DNA of 11,396 nucleotides from Bacteroidales bacterium (lineage in GTDB: Bacteria > Bacteroidota > Bacteroidia > Bacteroidales > UBA7960): positions 1-11,396 of the forward strand of contig SKTA01000149.1 in assembly GCA_007122745.1 (NCBI GenBank), written 5' to 3'. Every line of letters starts with the position of its first letter. Positions within the stretch are counted from its first letter, which is position 1. A program made the translations under genes and the position numbers. Positions 1 to 8,335 of this stretch are shown here, one piece after another. The notes beneath the pieces were generated by a model. That model did not search any database. It was not told the DNA's origin and was given only the letters and a program-made list of their open reading frames with translations.

Positions 1-425
1 ACAGTCAGGGTAAATACTGCAACGTGCGGGTGCCTCTGTATATTCAGTCTCGATTTAAAGATATTGAACAACGCTGGAAGTCGACTCCCGGAATGGAAAA
101 ACGGAGCTTCCACGGTTGGATATTTACCAACACAAGATTTACAAGCGATGCAATGGACTACGGACGGTGTGTCGGACTAAGGATGATAAGTTGGGACTAT
201 CCGAAAAAGGAGAGCCTGAAAGACCTCATTGAAAAAACAGGTTTGTTTCCCATCACGGTACTTACCCATCTTAATAAAAAACAAAAACAAACCATCCTGG
301 AAAAGGATATTGTCCTTTGCAGGCAGCTTTTTGAGCATATCTCCATTCTGGAGCAGCTTGACCTTAATCCGGCAAAAAGAAAAAAGGTAAGCGAGGAGAT
401 CAGAGATCTGCTTGCCATTGAATGA
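1..425 (+). CDS. C-terminal part of an ATP-cone / Mrr-like nuclease-domain protein (5' truncated by the window)
   Basis: The open frame runs in from the window edge; the first full codon is at 3, so the GTG at 24 is internal and not the start. About 140 residues are visible, ending in a TGA stop at 423-425. The fragment begins GKYCNVRVPLYIQSRFKDIE, which resembles the segment just after the catalytic E-x-K of Mrr-type PD-(D/E)xK nuclease domains. It continues with a conserved-looking block, HGWIFTNTRFTSDAMDYG, then C-GLRMISWDYP, and ends in a helical region with HTLNKKQKQ-like text that could be a helix-hairpin-helix. From memory, Bacteroidota carry a family joining an N-terminal ATP-cone to such a nuclease domain; the ATP-cone and the catalytic core would lie upstream, outside the window. 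The cellular role of that family is not established to my knowledge. The gene stands alone, co-oriented with the amylase gene 66 bp downstream. The family call is by recalled motif resemblance only. Confidence 0.65.
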   Translation, partial: SQGKYCNVRVPLYIQSRFKDIEQRWKSTPGMEKRSFHGWIFTNTRFTSDAMDYGRCVGLRMISWDYPKKESLKDLIEKTGLFPITVLTHLNKKQKQTILEKDIVLCRQLFEHISILEQLDLNPAKRKKVSEEIRDLLAIE

Positions 426-452
426 ATCTAGCACGATTTTTGTAAATTTACA
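417..452 (+). promoter_or_regulatory. Weak candidate promoter with a 12-bp palindrome upstream of the GH13 gene
   Basis: A perfect palindrome TGTAAATTTACA lies at 441-452. It contains TAAATTTA (443-450), one base off the Bacteroidota -7 consensus TAnnTTTG. ATTG at 417-420 could be the -33 element, but the spacer is 22 nt, slightly longer than the usual 19-21. The palindrome could equally be an operator. No Shine-Dalgarno sequence precedes the ATG at 492. Confidence 0.3.
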
Positions 453-491
453 TTTTTAAAAAAACGATTATCCATCTGTAATCATATAATC

Positions 492-2369
492 ATGCATACT
501 TTTTTTACCCCAAAGACCCTTGCAAAATCGGTTGCAACGGCATTTTTATTTGTATTGGTGGCCGTTAGCCACATTGTTGCAGCACAAAACCAACCGGAAC
601 GTGTCGAACCCCCATTCTGGTGGTCAGACATGTATCATAATGAACTGCAAATCATGGTGTATGGTGAAGATATTGGCCGAACAACCGTGAAGATCGATCA
701 TCCTGGTATTCGTCTTAAAGAGGCTGTTTCCGTGACCAGTCCGAACTACCTGTTCCTTTATCTTGACATTGCCACTACTGATCCTGGTGTTTATCCCTTG
801 CGCTTTATGTATGGCGGTGAAACAAAGTTTGCATATGATTTTGTTTTTAATGAAAGGGAACCCGGCTCCCGTTACCGGGAGGGGTTGAATGCCTCCGATG
901 CGATGTATCTGTTGATGCCCGATCGCTTTGCCAATGGGGATCCTTCGCTCGATGACCAGCCCGGCATGCTGGAACAGGCCAACCGGGATGAACCTTCCGG
1001 TCGGCATGGTGGTGATATTCCGGGCATAAAGAAACACCTTGACTTCATTGCCGACATGGGCTTTACTGCCATCTGGCTGAATCCGGTACTCGAAAACAAC
1101 CAGCCCCGGTACAGCTATCATGGTTATGCAACCACCGACTATTACAAAATAGACCCCCGCTTTGGTACCAACGAAGATTACCGTAACCTTGTCGCCACTG
1201 CAGAAGACAAAGGGATTAAGATCATTAAAGACTTGATCCTGAATCACTGCGGACACCATCACTGGTGGATGGAGGACCTTCCGTCGCCAGACTGGGTCAA
1301 TCAGTGGGATGATTTTACACGAACAACTTACCGGATGACCACGATCGTTGATCCCCACGGATCCAAACACGATTACAACCGGATGGTTAATGGCTGGTTT
1401 GACACCAACATGCCCGACCTGAACCAGAACAACCGTTTGCTGGCACATTATCTGAAGCAAAACGCGGTTTGGTGGATTGAGTATAGTGGAATACAGGGAA
1501 TCAGGATGGACACGCAACCTTATGCCGACCGGTTTTTTATGTCCGACTGGGCGGAATATGTGCGTTCAGAGTATCCATATTTCATGCTCATTGGCGAGGC
1601 CTGGATGGGTGTTCCGGCCATGGTAAAATACTATCAGGGAGGGCATCACAACCACGACGGATACAACTCAAACTTCCCGTCGGTGTTTGATTTTGCCCTG
1701 TATGACGCCATTGGACAGGCATTCACGGAGGAGGAGGGGTGGTCCACCGGCCTGATGAGGCTCTATAACACGCTGGCGCAGGATTTTCTGTATCCTGATC
1801 CTTATAATCTTGTGGTTTTTGGAGACAATCACGATACCGACCGCATTTTTACCCGCGTAGGAGAAGACCTTGAGCACCTTAAAATGGCGCTTACCTTTAT
1901 TTTTACAACCCGTGGCATCCCCCAGGTGTATACGGGAACAGAATTGCTGGAGTCTGCCTTTGAGCATGATGGCCATGGTGAGCTGCGAACCAACTTCCCG
2001 GGCGGGTGGCCCGGTGACCCTGTCAACGCCTTTACCAGGGAAGGCCGTACCAATGAACAAAACCTGATCTTCGACCACATCTCTGCATTGCTTAATTTCA
2101 GGAAAGATACGCCTGTCCTTCATTACGGATGGTTGCTTCAATATGTTCCGGAAAACGACATTTATGTGTATTTCCGTTATGATGGAACAGACACCATCAT
2201 GGTGGTCCTTAACAACAATGATGCGGAAAAAATGCTTGATCTAAATCGCTTTCATGAAGGATGGGAGGGGTACAACCAGGCAGAAGATGTGCTTTCCGGA
2301 AGGGTTTACAATGGCTTTGACACCTGGCAGATTCCGGGAAAATCATCCGTGGTATTGCAATTGCGATAA
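492..2369 (+). CDS. Secreted GH13 alpha-glucan hydrolase (neopullulanase/cyclomaltodextrinase-like)
   Basis: This 625-residue protein should hydrolyse alpha-1,4 linkages of maltodextrins, cyclodextrins or pullulan in the periplasm or at the cell surface. Residues 1-31 form a signal peptide with a hydrophobic core and likely cleavage at IVAA|Q; there is no lipobox cysteine. Residues about 36-125 (VEPPFWWSDM, ELQIMVYG) match the N-terminal domain of cyclomaltodextrinases. The catalytic barrel follows with all four GH13 regions: D247-N251-H252 (KDLILNH), R338 and nucleophile D340 (GIRMD), acid/base E369 (LIGEAW), and N446-H447-D448 (GDNHD). A beta-rich C-terminal domain runs from about 540 to 625. 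The length is close to that of Bacteroides SusA-type neopullulanases. No susC/susD pair, transporter or regulator is visible here, so the gene is not in a recognisable starch utilisation locus within the window. Substrate preference cannot be read from sequence. The stop is 28 bp from the convergent recO stop. Confidence 0.93.
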   Translation: MHTFFTPKTLAKSVATAFLFVLVAVSHIVAAQNQPERVEPPFWWSDMYHNELQIMVYGEDIGRTTVKIDHPGIRLKEAVSVTSPNYLFLYLDIATTDPGVYPLRFMYGGETKFAYDFVFNEREPGSRYREGLNASDAMYLLMPDRFANGDPSLDDQPGMLEQANRDEPSGRHGGDIPGIKKHLDFIADMGFTAIWLNPVLENNQPRYSYHGYATTDYYKIDPRFGTNEDYRNLVATAEDKGIKIIKDLILNHCGHHHWWMEDLPSPDWVNQWDDFTRTTYRMTTIVDPHGSKHDYNRMVNGWFDTNMPDLNQNNRLLAHYLKQNAVWWIEYSGIQGIRMDTQPYADRFFMSDWAEYVRSEYPYFMLIGEAWMGVPAMVKYYQGGHHNHDGYNSNFPSVFDFALYDAIGQAFTEEEGWSTGLMRLYNTLAQDFLYPDPYNLVVFGDNHDTDRIFTRVGEDLEHLKMALTFIFTTRGIPQVYTGTELLESAFEHDGHGELRTNFPGGWPGDPVNAFTREGRTNEQNLIFDHISALLNFRKDTPVLHYGWLLQYVPENDIYVYFRYDGTDTIMVVLNNNDAEKMLDLNRFHEGWEGYNQAEDVLSGRVYNGFDTWQIPGKSSVVLQLR

Positions 2370-2397
2370 ACCATCATCACGCGAAAGCGAAAATGAA

Positions 2398-3126
2398 CTA
2401 ATCATTTAATACCATTTCCAGGATGGTATGAGACTTTATCTCTTGCATCCCGTCAAGATGATACCTGTAAAAATCAATGGCGATATGCAACAACTGCTTG
2501 CGGAGCTCTTTAGGTATCGTCAGTGATGCGGCATCTTCCATTTTTGTAGTAATTACTTCGTGGAAATACCTGCTGGTGTTTTTGTCGATGACCGATTCCA
2601 TCCGGTGCGACATGGGTTGGAAAAACCCCTCCCTTAAATTGAACACGCAGTTGTTTTTTTCATAATTGTTGCGGGGCTGAAATCCGAGAAAGCGACTAAG
2701 CTCCAGGAGAAAAACCAGGTGGAAGTCGGCAACCCTGCCCTTTGCTGCATCGAGCTGTTTCACGGCATCATGGATGAAGGTAAAAAGGGGTGGGTTGGGC
2801 TCATGGTTTTTGAGGGAGTGATGCAGCATCTCAGCCAGAAATATGGCAATGGAGCTTTTGGCAATGTCGTATGGGATGGTGTCAAACGGTCTGGGACAAC
2901 TGATTTCGCGGATATGCTGTAATCCCCCACGTTCTTTGTGGTATACAACCAGTTCCAGAATCGACAGTGGCTGGAAAAGGTTTTGTTTGATCTTTGATTT
3001 TTGTTTTCTGACCCCCGGCACGATATATGATTGCAAGCCAAGGTCTTTTGTAAAAACCCTGGCAATGATGCTTGTTTCGCTATACTTGAAACTATGAAAT
3101 ATGATGCCGGTTGTTTTCGTGATCAT
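2398..3126 (-). CDS. recO: DNA repair protein RecO
   Basis: The 242-residue product starts MITKTTGIIFHSFKYSETS, a typical RecO N-terminus that opens the OB-fold (about residues 1-80: ETSIIARVFTKDLGLQSYIVPG). A helical C-terminal domain follows and ends with KSHTILEMVL, also typical. RecO loads RecA onto SSB-coated single-stranded DNA with RecR and anneals strands in recombinational repair. The four-cysteine zinc motif of some RecO proteins is absent: only C77 and C160 remain, and the expected site reads NNCVFNLREG. The frame is open to 3309, but that longer start would put 137 bp inside porZ and add 61 residues unlike RecO, so I chose the ATG at 3126-3124. It is the last gene of the minus-strand cluster, 46 bp after porZ. 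I saw no clear terminator in the 28 bp before the convergent GH13 stop. Confidence 0.93.
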   Translation of the reverse strand: MITKTTGIIFHSFKYSETSIIARVFTKDLGLQSYIVPGVRKQKSKIKQNLFQPLSILELVVYHKERGGLQHIREISCPRPFDTIPYDIAKSSIAIFLAEMLHHSLKNHEPNPPLFTFIHDAVKQLDAAKGRVADFHLVFLLELSRFLGFQPRNNYEKNNCVFNLREGFFQPMSHRMESVIDKNTSRYFHEVITTKMEDAASLTIPKELRKQLLHIAIDFYRYHLDGMQEIKSHTILEMVLND

Positions 3127-3172
3127 AAGACCAAAAACAGTTAATTTCCTTTTGTTGGCTTTGAGTTGATCC

Positions 3173-5515
3173 TTACCTGTTGAACATGATTTTAGTAACC
3201 ATGGTTTCTTCGCCATCATCGTTAGTGGAGAACACGAGGTATACCCCTGTGGCCGGGCGGCGTCCGAATAGGTCCTGTCCGTTCCAAACGGCTTGTCCCC
3301 CTTCTGCAATGGTTTCCCAGATCAGGTTGCCGTTAATGTCGGTAATCTTCACATTTGCGTTTCTCACCAGGCCTTTGATGGATATATAGCCTGCATAACC
3401 TGACCGAACCGGGTTTGGGAAGGCATAGACGTTGGTATGTCTTGTGGTGGCTTCTGTGGCAAAACCACGGTAGGAAACCAGTCCGCGGTCGGTGGCAAAG
3501 AAGACCTCTCCGTTTTGCCCGTTGATGGTAATATCCAGAATGTTGTTTGATGGGAGCGGGCTGTTTTCTTTATTGAAATTAAAGATGGTTTCGCGGCCGT
3601 CGGCAGAAAGGAGAAATGCTCCTGATCGTTCTGTGCCGAACCATTTTTTATTGGAACCATCCACGGTGATGGCCTTAACGGTTTCGGTTTCGAGCAGGTA
3701 GCCTGCAAAGCCGTCCTCCTGCTCAACTATGATGCGCTGTGCGTTGAATCCATCTCCTGAGAAGGCAAGGTGTGGTGAATAAAAAACACCCACCCCCTCG
3801 GAAGTTCCTACCCAGACATAACCGCTGTGATCGATGGCGATACTGTGAACATGGTTGCTTGGCAGACCGCCATTGTTAATCTGGGAAGTAAGGCGACGGG
3901 CTTCAAAATTTTGGGCATTTTCCAGTGTGTTTTCCCTGAAAACATAGATGCCGTTTCTTGGCAGGTTGACCCATTTCTGATTGCTATTGTCGATGATGAT
4001 CTCCCTTACCAGCATTTGTGGGCCAACAGCACCGTTACTTCCAAAGGCCATCCAATCGCCATTTGGTTTCATTACCGAAAGGGGTTTGTCCACCTCAGAA
4101 TTGGTGACCCACAAGTTTCCGTCGCGATCTACTGCTGTCCCTCCAACGCGGAGTCTGTCTTCAAAGCCGGCTCTTTTTTGCAGGGTGCTGTTTTCTTCAT
4201 TGTAAACAGTTACCACACCTTCAGGATTGAGTTCCACCAGGCCGCCATACCAGGTTGCTGCATAGGCTTTTCGGTTATCCCCGGGATGTACGGTGATACT
4301 GAAAATATCAGCAATATCCTGCAATGGAGGAAAGCCCAACCTGTTAAAAGTGTGCCACTGACCTTCCTCAAAAAGAAAAACGCCATTTTGATTCCAGCTA
4401 TTCACCCCTGCATAGGATACAGCTCCGGGAGCGACCCATAATCTTCCACCGCCGATTGCCAATCCGAATACATTTGAATAAGGTGGCCCCGGCAAGATGA
4501 TTTTTTCAAAATTATTTGGACCGTGCTGACGAACCAGCCCCTGCCGACGGTCGCCGATCCAAAGCTGATCGCTGGAGTCATATAATGCATCGAAAGCTCT
4601 TACTGAACCGGGATTGTAGCTGGTAATGGATTCAACCTGCGTCATGTTGGCATCATATACACGTAAAACATTGTCGTGTGCCAAAATAAGTCGGTTGCCA
4701 CTGGCCCTGAGTATCCTTGTTTCTTCCAGTTCAGGTTCCGGGGCAGGCATAAACGGGAACCATTCGTTCCCTTCAAAATAATAAAGGATATCTTGCTGCT
4801 GGTCGGTGCGGTTTACAAAAAGTTTGTTGTCATGAAAGGCCAGCAGGTTAAAAACCTCATTGCTATTGCCTGTCACGGAAATTTTTTCCCACTGGCGGTA
4901 ATCTGCGGGGTTCGGTGTATCGGTGCTTGTTGTCATCAAACCTGCGTTAGTTGCTGCATAAAGCATTTCATTTGTAATCAGCAGGTCATAAACCTGCACC
5001 ATGCTTCCGAAAGGCCCGATATACCAGGTGTCATAAATGAGTAAATCATCAAGGTTCAAGTGAACAATGCCGAAGTTGCAAGCAAGCAAAGCCCTGTCAT
5101 CATCAATGATAATGCGGTTGATTCTTTTGGAGCCAAGGATTGTTGCCTGCAATATATCAGTAATGTTGTAAAAGTTTTTATTGATGATGGCGTCGATATT
5201 GCCGTTTTCATATCCGATGATGATGATATCCCTTTTTGCATCCCAGGCTATCGTGGAGATATCAAAGTCGGTAAGGCCATCCACTTTGTTGATGCGTGAA
5301 ACGCTGTTATCCCTACTGTCAAAAATGATCAGTCCGTAGGGTGTTGCGCTGATGATGCCATTTTGGGTTTCTTCCACTTTTATGATGGTATTGTTTGGAA
5401 GGTGGTGGCGCCATTGGCCAACGGCTATGTCGTACTGGCCGTTATTTTGTCCGGCAAGCATTTCAAGGCTGGATGTCAGAAATAAAAGGAATAAAAATAT
5501 TCTGGATGTAGTCAT
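3173..5515 (-). CDS. porZ: PorZ-like type IX secretion system attachment-complex protein
   Basis: This 780-residue exported protein has a signal peptide (residues 1 to about 22), two beta-propeller-type repeat regions and a T9SS C-terminal domain. The first propeller opens with IAVGQWRHHLP (31-40), then GLIIFDSRDNSVSRINKVDG, GYENGNIDAI (101-110) and FGIVHLNLDD, a pattern I associate with the PorZ N-terminal family. The second region shows repeated blade motifs such as DRDGNLWV (463-470), DHSGYVWVGTSEGVG (562-576) and DGSNKKWFGTERSG. The C-terminal domain (about 695-780) has YAFPNPVRSG, KITDINGNLIWE and ATGVYLVF. In Porphyromonas gingivalis PorZ (about 776 aa) sits on the outer membrane with PorU, PorV and PorQ, binds anionic LPS and keeps its C-terminal domain. 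The same job here is inferred. It lies 37 bp after pbp1A and 46 bp before recO, so it is probably co-transcribed. The alternative, an ordinary propeller-type T9SS cargo protein, is less likely given the N-terminal match. Confidence 0.87.
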   Translation of the reverse strand: MTTSRIFLFLLFLTSSLEMLAGQNNGQYDIAVGQWRHHLPNNTIIKVEETQNGIISATPYGLIIFDSRDNSVSRINKVDGLTDFDISTIAWDAKRDIIIIGYENGNIDAIINKNFYNITDILQATILGSKRINRIIIDDDRALLACNFGIVHLNLDDLLIYDTWYIGPFGSMVQVYDLLITNEMLYAATNAGLMTTSTDTPNPADYRQWEKISVTGNSNEVFNLLAFHDNKLFVNRTDQQQDILYYFEGNEWFPFMPAPEPELEETRILRASGNRLILAHDNVLRVYDANMTQVESITSYNPGSVRAFDALYDSSDQLWIGDRRQGLVRQHGPNNFEKIILPGPPYSNVFGLAIGGGRLWVAPGAVSYAGVNSWNQNGVFLFEEGQWHTFNRLGFPPLQDIADIFSITVHPGDNRKAYAATWYGGLVELNPEGVVTVYNEENSTLQKRAGFEDRLRVGGTAVDRDGNLWVTNSEVDKPLSVMKPNGDWMAFGSNGAVGPQMLVREIIIDNSNQKWVNLPRNGIYVFRENTLENAQNFEARRLTSQINNGGLPSNHVHSIAIDHSGYVWVGTSEGVGVFYSPHLAFSGDGFNAQRIIVEQEDGFAGYLLETETVKAITVDGSNKKWFGTERSGAFLLSADGRETIFNFNKENSPLPSNNILDITINGQNGEVFFATDRGLVSYRGFATEATTRHTNVYAFPNPVRSGYAGYISIKGLVRNANVKITDINGNLIWETIAEGGQAVWNGQDLFGRRPATGVYLVFSTNDDGEETMVTKIMFNR

Positions 5516-5552
5516 TTATTATTAAGTATGGTTTTTGGCACATGCATTTTGT

Positions 5553-7808
5553 TCAGAAAATGTCTCTTCTGAAATAATCCCTTGGCGTTTCCTCTTGTTC
5601 GATTTTTGAACAGTCTGTTTCTATTGTCGGAGGATGCAAAGGCAGTTCAAAGTCTTCCTTGCTGACATTGAGTGTTTTATCGGCATATACGCGTGTCATG
5701 AACTCTGCCCAGATGGGAAGTGCCGTATTGGCCCCCTGTCCCAGGCTTAAGTCACGGAAGCGAATGCTGCGGTCTTCTCCACCGACCCATGCGGCAGCAA
5801 CAATATCGGGGGTGATGCCAACAAACCAGCCGTCGGAGTTGCTTTGTGTGGTTCCGGTTTTGCCTGCAATGGGGTGTGTAAATCCATAACGCCATCTTAG
5901 CCTTCGTCCAGTTCCTTCCGACACCACCCCTTTCATAAGCTCCAGCATCAGCCAGGCGGTTTCTTCGCTCATCGCCTCTTCGCGGTGGGGAACGAAAGCT
6001 TCAACCAGGTTACCACTTTGGTCTTCTATTCTTGTTACAAAGGTGGGTTCAATGTATACCCCTTTATTGGCATAAGTTGCGTTGGCGCCTACAATCTCGT
6101 ATACTGACAGATCCGGGGTTCCCAATGAGATGGCATATACTGCAGGAATATGGCTTTTGACCCCCATTCTCCTTACAAGCCGGATCACTGCTTCCGGGGA
6201 GTATCGTCGCATCAGGAAAGCGGAGATGTAGTTTACCGAGTTGGCGAGGGCCCACTGAAGGGTGACCATTTCACCCTCTCTGTCGCTGCTTGAATTTTGA
6301 GGGGTCCACAGCGAATCGTTCCACAGCTCGAAGGTTACAGGTGTGTTTGGAACTTTTGTGCATGGGCCGAACTCCCCTTCCTGCATGGCAAGGGTATAAA
6401 GGAAAGGCTTAAATACAGAACCTACCTGTCGTCGGCTTCCCGTTACGTGATCGTATTTGAAATGACGGAAGTTATTCCCCCCTACATAGGCTTTTACATG
6501 TCCGGTCTGTGGTTCAACCGCCATAAAACCGGCATTCAGGAAGTGCTTGTAGTGCCAGATTGAATCGAGGGGCGTCATGATGGTGTCAATGTTTCCCTGC
6601 CAGGAGAAGACACGCATAGGCCTGGGTTCGCGGAATACTTCCATGATGGAATCTTCTGGCAATCCGGATCGTCGGAGGCTCCTGTATCTGTCAGAACGTC
6701 TGATGGTGTTAATGATTAGTTGGTCAACAATGCTGTCAGAAATATTGGTATCATAAGGGGCGTTGCTATAACCCTCCCAATGTCTGAAAAACTCAGGTTG
6801 CAGATAGTTTGCCATGTGTGTTTCCACGGCCTCCTCTGCATGACGTTGCATCCTGGCGTCGATTGTGGTATGGATTTTCAGCCCATCCCTGTAAATGTCG
6901 TAATTGGAACCATCCGGCTTGAATCTTGAGCGGCTCCATTGTGTGAGCTCAGTGCGCAAATACTCGCGAAAGTAGGTGGCAATGCCTGTATGATGGTCCT
7001 GGATCTGAAAGTCAGACATGTCCAGCGGCAAAGCCATAAGGGAGTCAAGTTCTTCGACGGAAATGTATTGGTAACGGGCCATCTGAGTAAGTACGATCTG
7101 GCGTCGGCTGAGTGCCCTTTCTGGATTTCTTACCGGGTGATACCAGGAGGGAGCTTTCAGCAGGCCTACCAGCAGCGCAGCCTCTTCAATCTTCAGCTCT
7201 TCAGAGGTGGTGTTGAAATATGTTTTTGCTGCCAGCTTCACGCCAAAAGCATGACTTCCAAAGTCGACCGTATTGAGATACATGGCGATGATCTCCTCCT
7301 TGGTATAGTTGTGCTCAAGCTTGGCCGCGGTGACCCATTCTTTGAGTTTGATGATTACAATTTCTGTCGTGGAAGGATTTTCCTGGCGTGGAAACAGGTT
7401 TTTTGCCAGCTGTTGGCTAAGGGTGCTTCCACCTCCGGCACTGCGCCGACCGCCGATAATGTTCCTGATAAGCACACGGAATATACTTCTGATGTCTACC
7501 CCGGAGTGATAATGAAAACGGATGTCTTCCGTGGCAAGCAGTGCGTTGATCATATTCGGGGAGATGTCGCTATAATTCACGTTGGAACGGTTGTGGATGA
7601 AAAATGTTCCCAACAGTTCACCATCGGCCGAATATATTTCACTGGCAAGGTTGCTTCTTGGGTTTTCAAGCTCTTCAAAGGAGGGCATAAAACCCCAGAA
7701 GCCCATTGAAATACTGGTGAAAAGCAGAACAGCAAATACAATGGGCATGGCATACAACAGCCAGAAAACCAATGTATACTTTCTATGTTTTTTGACTTTT
7801 CCTGTCAT
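5553..7808 (-). CDS. Class A penicillin-binding protein 1A (glycosyltransferase/transpeptidase)
   Basis: The 751-residue bifunctional peptidoglycan synthase polymerises lipid II glycan strands and cross-links their stems on the periplasmic face of the inner membrane. A basic N-terminus and one membrane anchor (about 13-36) precede the GT51 domain. Its catalytic E94 lies in ATEDIRFHYHSGVD, followed by GGSTLSQQLAKNLF (126-139) and a second glutamate E157 in KLKEWV. The transpeptidase domain carries all three active-site motifs: S464-V-F-K467, S524-V-N526 and K650-T-G652 (AGKTGTTQSNSDGWFVG). Between the two lies a linker of about 110 residues (roughly 320-425). There is no frameshift or missing residue. 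It sits 46 bp after gldH and 37 bp before porZ, placing wall synthesis between two gliding/T9SS-associated genes. Such genes are named mrcA, ponA or pbp1A in different organisms, so the symbol is left blank. Confidence 0.96.
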   Translation of the reverse strand: MTGKVKKHRKYTLVFWLLYAMPIVFAVLLFTSISMGFWGFMPSFEELENPRSNLASEIYSADGELLGTFFIHNRSNVNYSDISPNMINALLATEDIRFHYHSGVDIRSIFRVLIRNIIGGRRSAGGGSTLSQQLAKNLFPRQENPSTTEIVIIKLKEWVTAAKLEHNYTKEEIIAMYLNTVDFGSHAFGVKLAAKTYFNTTSEELKIEEAALLVGLLKAPSWYHPVRNPERALSRRQIVLTQMARYQYISVEELDSLMALPLDMSDFQIQDHHTGIATYFREYLRTELTQWSRSRFKPDGSNYDIYRDGLKIHTTIDARMQRHAEEAVETHMANYLQPEFFRHWEGYSNAPYDTNISDSIVDQLIINTIRRSDRYRSLRRSGLPEDSIMEVFREPRPMRVFSWQGNIDTIMTPLDSIWHYKHFLNAGFMAVEPQTGHVKAYVGGNNFRHFKYDHVTGSRRQVGSVFKPFLYTLAMQEGEFGPCTKVPNTPVTFELWNDSLWTPQNSSSDREGEMVTLQWALANSVNYISAFLMRRYSPEAVIRLVRRMGVKSHIPAVYAISLGTPDLSVYEIVGANATYANKGVYIEPTFVTRIEDQSGNLVEAFVPHREEAMSEETAWLMLELMKGVVSEGTGRRLRWRYGFTHPIAGKTGTTQSNSDGWFVGITPDIVAAAWVGGEDRSIRFRDLSLGQGANTALPIWAEFMTRVYADKTLNVSKEDFELPLHPPTIETDCSKIEQEETPRDYFRRDIF

Positions 7809-7854
7809 GAGGAGCCTCTGTTATCAAATATTAAACGTTGCAGTCGGGGCTTTA

Positions 7855-8325
7855 TTATTTTTTATCAATACGTATGCCAACATCAGAAATCCCCTGTAAC
7901 CGATCTTCACGCATACCCTGAAAAATCCTGAATGTATAAACACCCTGTTGAGGAAACCAGATATCATCACGAAACAAGAAACGGTTTGTTCGCATTTTTC
8001 CGAACCCTTTGCCTGTCCAGTTTCCCTGACGGTCTGCAAGAATGCATTCTATGGTGTCACGTAAAATCCTGCCATCCGGAAATTCAATATCAAGAAAAAC
8101 GAACAGATTGCTATACCTGTAATCAACAGTATTACGAATGTCGAGATACATTGAATGAAGGGCGACGGTATCATGAATTGTCGCTTCAAAAATGATGGTG
8201 TCCCGGTAATGCCACCCTTCTGAATAAATGGCTTTTTGTTGCTGAAAAACCACGGTTGTTTCACACGCAAACAGGAATAGCAGGCATAAGAGTATTAGCC
8301 AGGGTGTTTGCTTCCGGGTTTTCAT
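7855..8325 (-). CDS. gldH: GldH-type gliding motility lipoprotein
   Basis: The 156-residue lipoprotein has a charged N-terminus (MKTRK), a hydrophobic stretch and a lipobox LFAC with the acylated cysteine at C21. The next residue is E, and nothing suggests retention in the cytoplasm. The mature part shows the GldH pattern: DYRYSNLFVFLDIEFPDGR (68-86), DTIECILADRQGNWTGKG (90-107) and, near the end, YTFRIFQGMREDRLQGISDV followed by GIRI. In Flavobacterium johnsoniae gldH is required for gliding, but homologues also occur in non-motile Bacteroidota, so motility should not be inferred from it alone. Its start is 10 bp after the ricT stop and its stop 46 bp before pbp1A, fitting one transcript. 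The molecular function of GldH is not well defined. Confidence 0.9.
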   Translation of the reverse strand: MKTRKQTPWLILLCLLFLFACETTVVFQQQKAIYSEGWHYRDTIIFEATIHDTVALHSMYLDIRNTVDYRYSNLFVFLDIEFPDGRILRDTIECILADRQGNWTGKGFGKMRTNRFLFRDDIWFPQQGVYTFRIFQGMREDRLQGISDVGIRIDKK

Positions 8326-8335
8326 GAGATCAGAT

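Noticed and set aside
624..1517. Long minus-strand open frame (297 codons) inside the GH13 gene
   Set aside because: It is antisense to an intact, fully motif-supported enzyme and reads as low-information sequence with no recognisable domain.
2380..2389. CGC-GAAA-GCG mini-hairpin between the convergent GH13 and recO stops, as a terminator
   Set aside because: The stem is only 3 bp and no T-run follows on either strand.
3127..3309. Upstream extension of recO to the start at 3309
   Set aside because: It would overlap porZ by 137 bp and add 61 residues unlike RecO; the ATG at 3126 gives the typical family N-terminus.
3827..4441. Plus-strand open frame of 204 codons
   Set aside because: It is antisense to porZ, whose frame is complete and family-supported; no domain or start signal is visible.
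6939..7709. Plus-strand open frame of 256 codons
   Set aside because: It is antisense to the glycosyltransferase part of PBP1A, where all catalytic motifs are on the other strand.
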